From: Epiperipatus broadwayi
Lineage: Eukaryota; Onychophora; Udeonychophora; Euonychophora; Peripatidae
DNA: 64,000 nucleotides
Assembly (NCBI GenBank): GCA_028023455.1
Contig: JAQFVV010006342.1
Span: forward strand, 2,255,001 to 2,319,000
Direction of reading: 5' to 3'
The position numbers were made by a program, and so were the translations under genes. Every line of letters starts with the position of its first letter. The stretch's first letter is position 1. The notes beneath the pieces are model-generated. The model ran no database searches and had not been told where the DNA came from. It saw only the letters and a program-made list of their open reading frames with translations. Below are positions 62,476 through 64,000 of the stretch, one piece after another.

Positions 62476-64000
62476 TGGGCATACACCCTACTATGTTGTT
62501 GTATGCCATGAAATCCATGTAGTTACAGTTGTAACACTTTTGTTACATTGCACATAATAATATAGTGTGTGCATATATATAACTGAAAGGAAAAGTATAT
62601 ATAAACAAAGATAAAAATTTTGTAGTTATTTTTCTACATTTCCTGGAATAAAATACTCCTAGTAAAAGATTAAATAATTTTGGATCTAAAATAAAATTTT
62701 ATTATGAATTAAACATTTTTAAAAAGATCTAAATAAATATTAATGTTGTATTCTTATTTTGAAATTAAAAACAAGCATGTTTTCTGATAAATGTAAAAAT
62801 GTCTGTTATCCATTTTAAAAATATTTGTTTTTTTTGAAAAGATTAGAATTGTTTTTAATGAAGATAAAAAAAGTATAATCAGTTTTTAATTTAGTATTTT
62901 TGTACCTCAATGACCCTATAAAAGTTGATAAAAATATTAGTTTGGCTGGTAGTTTTTTGTAAGAGTTAGATAATGAATTTTGGGAAGCAGTTGACAGTAA
63001 TTATATCTGGCCAGAAGTACCTAGCTAGAAGAATAGTCTAGATCAGGACAAAAACTACCATAAAGATATAAGATTGCAAGGCGGTCAAACCAAAAAGATG
63101 CTCTATAGTTTATGATGGTGGAGTTTGAATTCACATGGAGAAAAGGGACATCTTCAAGTGTATTATAGGTACAAATATGGACAAAAAGCTGCTTTCCTGG
63201 AAAAATCATAGACAGGAGGGAGATCACTGCAGACCAATTTACCTGGACTATACACATCTTGATGAGGACTATAAACCAGTCTCACCAGTAGAATCTCATC
63301 AGTTGATTGAAGAAGTTGTTATACATCTGGCTGTTTATCTATGTATGCAGAGAAGCACAGATAAGCATATTTATGTGAAATGAGGTTTTTTTATTTTTTA
63401 TAATTCCTTAAAATGACATTTTAATCTATAACTTAAAATAAAACAAGTAAATAATTTACTTGAATCAAATGTCTAAAAAAAAAGGATCAATTCGTAGATG
63501 ATTATATATATATATTTTAAATAAATAGTTTTAAATAATTTCTTAAAAATGACATTTAAAAATATAACTTGGAATGCAAGTAATACTTTTGTTTGAATTA
63601 AAATCTAAAAGTAACAATTGATTAATAGACAATTTTATTTTTAAAAAAAAATTCAAAAATCATTTAGATTAGAAAAGAAATATAACTGCTGTATTATTTT
63701 TAAAGATGTTTATGATAATTAATTAATATAATCTGTTAAATGCTGATTTTAATTTTTTTTTTAAAAAAGAAGAAATCTAAAAACAAATTCTTTTAGAGTA
63801 ACCTATCAAAAAGTAACAAAAAATATATATATATCTGATGGAGGATTTAATTTTTATCAATGGTCAAATAATTGATGCTATTTTAAAAGAAAAATAATAA
63901 ACTGTTATGAAAGAATTAAATAACATGATTCATATTTTTTTATATACTTTCAATATTGAATTAATTATGAAATGTATTTTTAATAATTTTTTTATTTTGA
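62476..64000 (-). repeat. Dispersed repeat family F3, copy 3 (right inverted arm, runs off the window)
   Basis: Read on the minus strand it follows 58741-60244: ATCTGTGCTTCTCTGCATACATA near 63350, TCTCCATGTGAATTCAAACTCCACC near 63140, and ATACAACAACATAGTAGGGTGTATG-type sequence near 62500 (also in copy 1 near 22048). The ORFs here (63021-63257 minus, 63135-63383 plus) overlap each other and are not conserved among copies. Confidence 0.65.

Noticed and set aside
63021-63383. Overlapping ORFs on both strands at the right edge
   Set aside because: They fall in repeat F3, and the frames are broken in both other copies.

Overview
The window looks like one piece of an AT-rich animal nuclear genome (about 70-75% A+T, judged by eye). 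It has spliceosomal introns of more than 3 kb, animal-type non-LTR retrotransposons (RTE/BovB-like and jockey-like), a Penelope-like element, several tRNA-derived SINEs and many palindromic elements. There are no operons, ribosome binding sites or dense ORFs, so it is not prokaryotic. An invertebrate such as a mollusc or flatworm would fit, but the sequence alone does not fix the species.

Layout: 0.9-1.8 kb is a tandem dimer carrying hammerhead-ribozyme motifs, flanked by a 13-bp duplication. 3.2-4.4 kb holds two SINEs with target-site duplications. 5.1-5.9 kb is a nested foldback. 7.0-9.6 kb is a long dispersed repeat (family F1). 10.5-12.1 kb holds a BovB-like LINE remnant, an unexplained 156-codon ORF and a SINE-derived tandem array. 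15.8-16.7 kb is a jockey-like RT relic and 18.0-20.3 kb an RTE LINE on the minus strand. 20.4-22.3 kb is dispersed family F3. 22.7-46.0 kb contains hairpin/MITE-like elements, a decayed minisatellite, more SINEs, an RTE endonuclease fragment and further copies of the hammerhead family. 47.3-47.7 kb is a Penelope-like GIY-YIG remnant.

The only convincing host gene lies on the plus strand from about 50.6 kb to beyond the right edge. Two exons (53871-54031 and 57327-57500) encode an adenylate-kinase-like P-loop protein with an altered nucleotide-binding loop, and a probable first exon lies at 50628-50674. Its 3' intron is filled with repeats F4-F3-F1-F3, with F3 in inverted orientation on either side of F1.

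The most interesting theme is a set of short repeats carrying hammerhead-ribozyme cores. There are seven related copies, at least two with a complete catalytic core and a closed stem II, and two tandem dimers with periods of about 469 and 411 bp. A palindromic element carries two further degenerate motifs of a different sequence. This is the organisation expected of animal retrozymes, whose proposed helpers are Penelope-like elements, and a Penelope-like relic lies in the same window.
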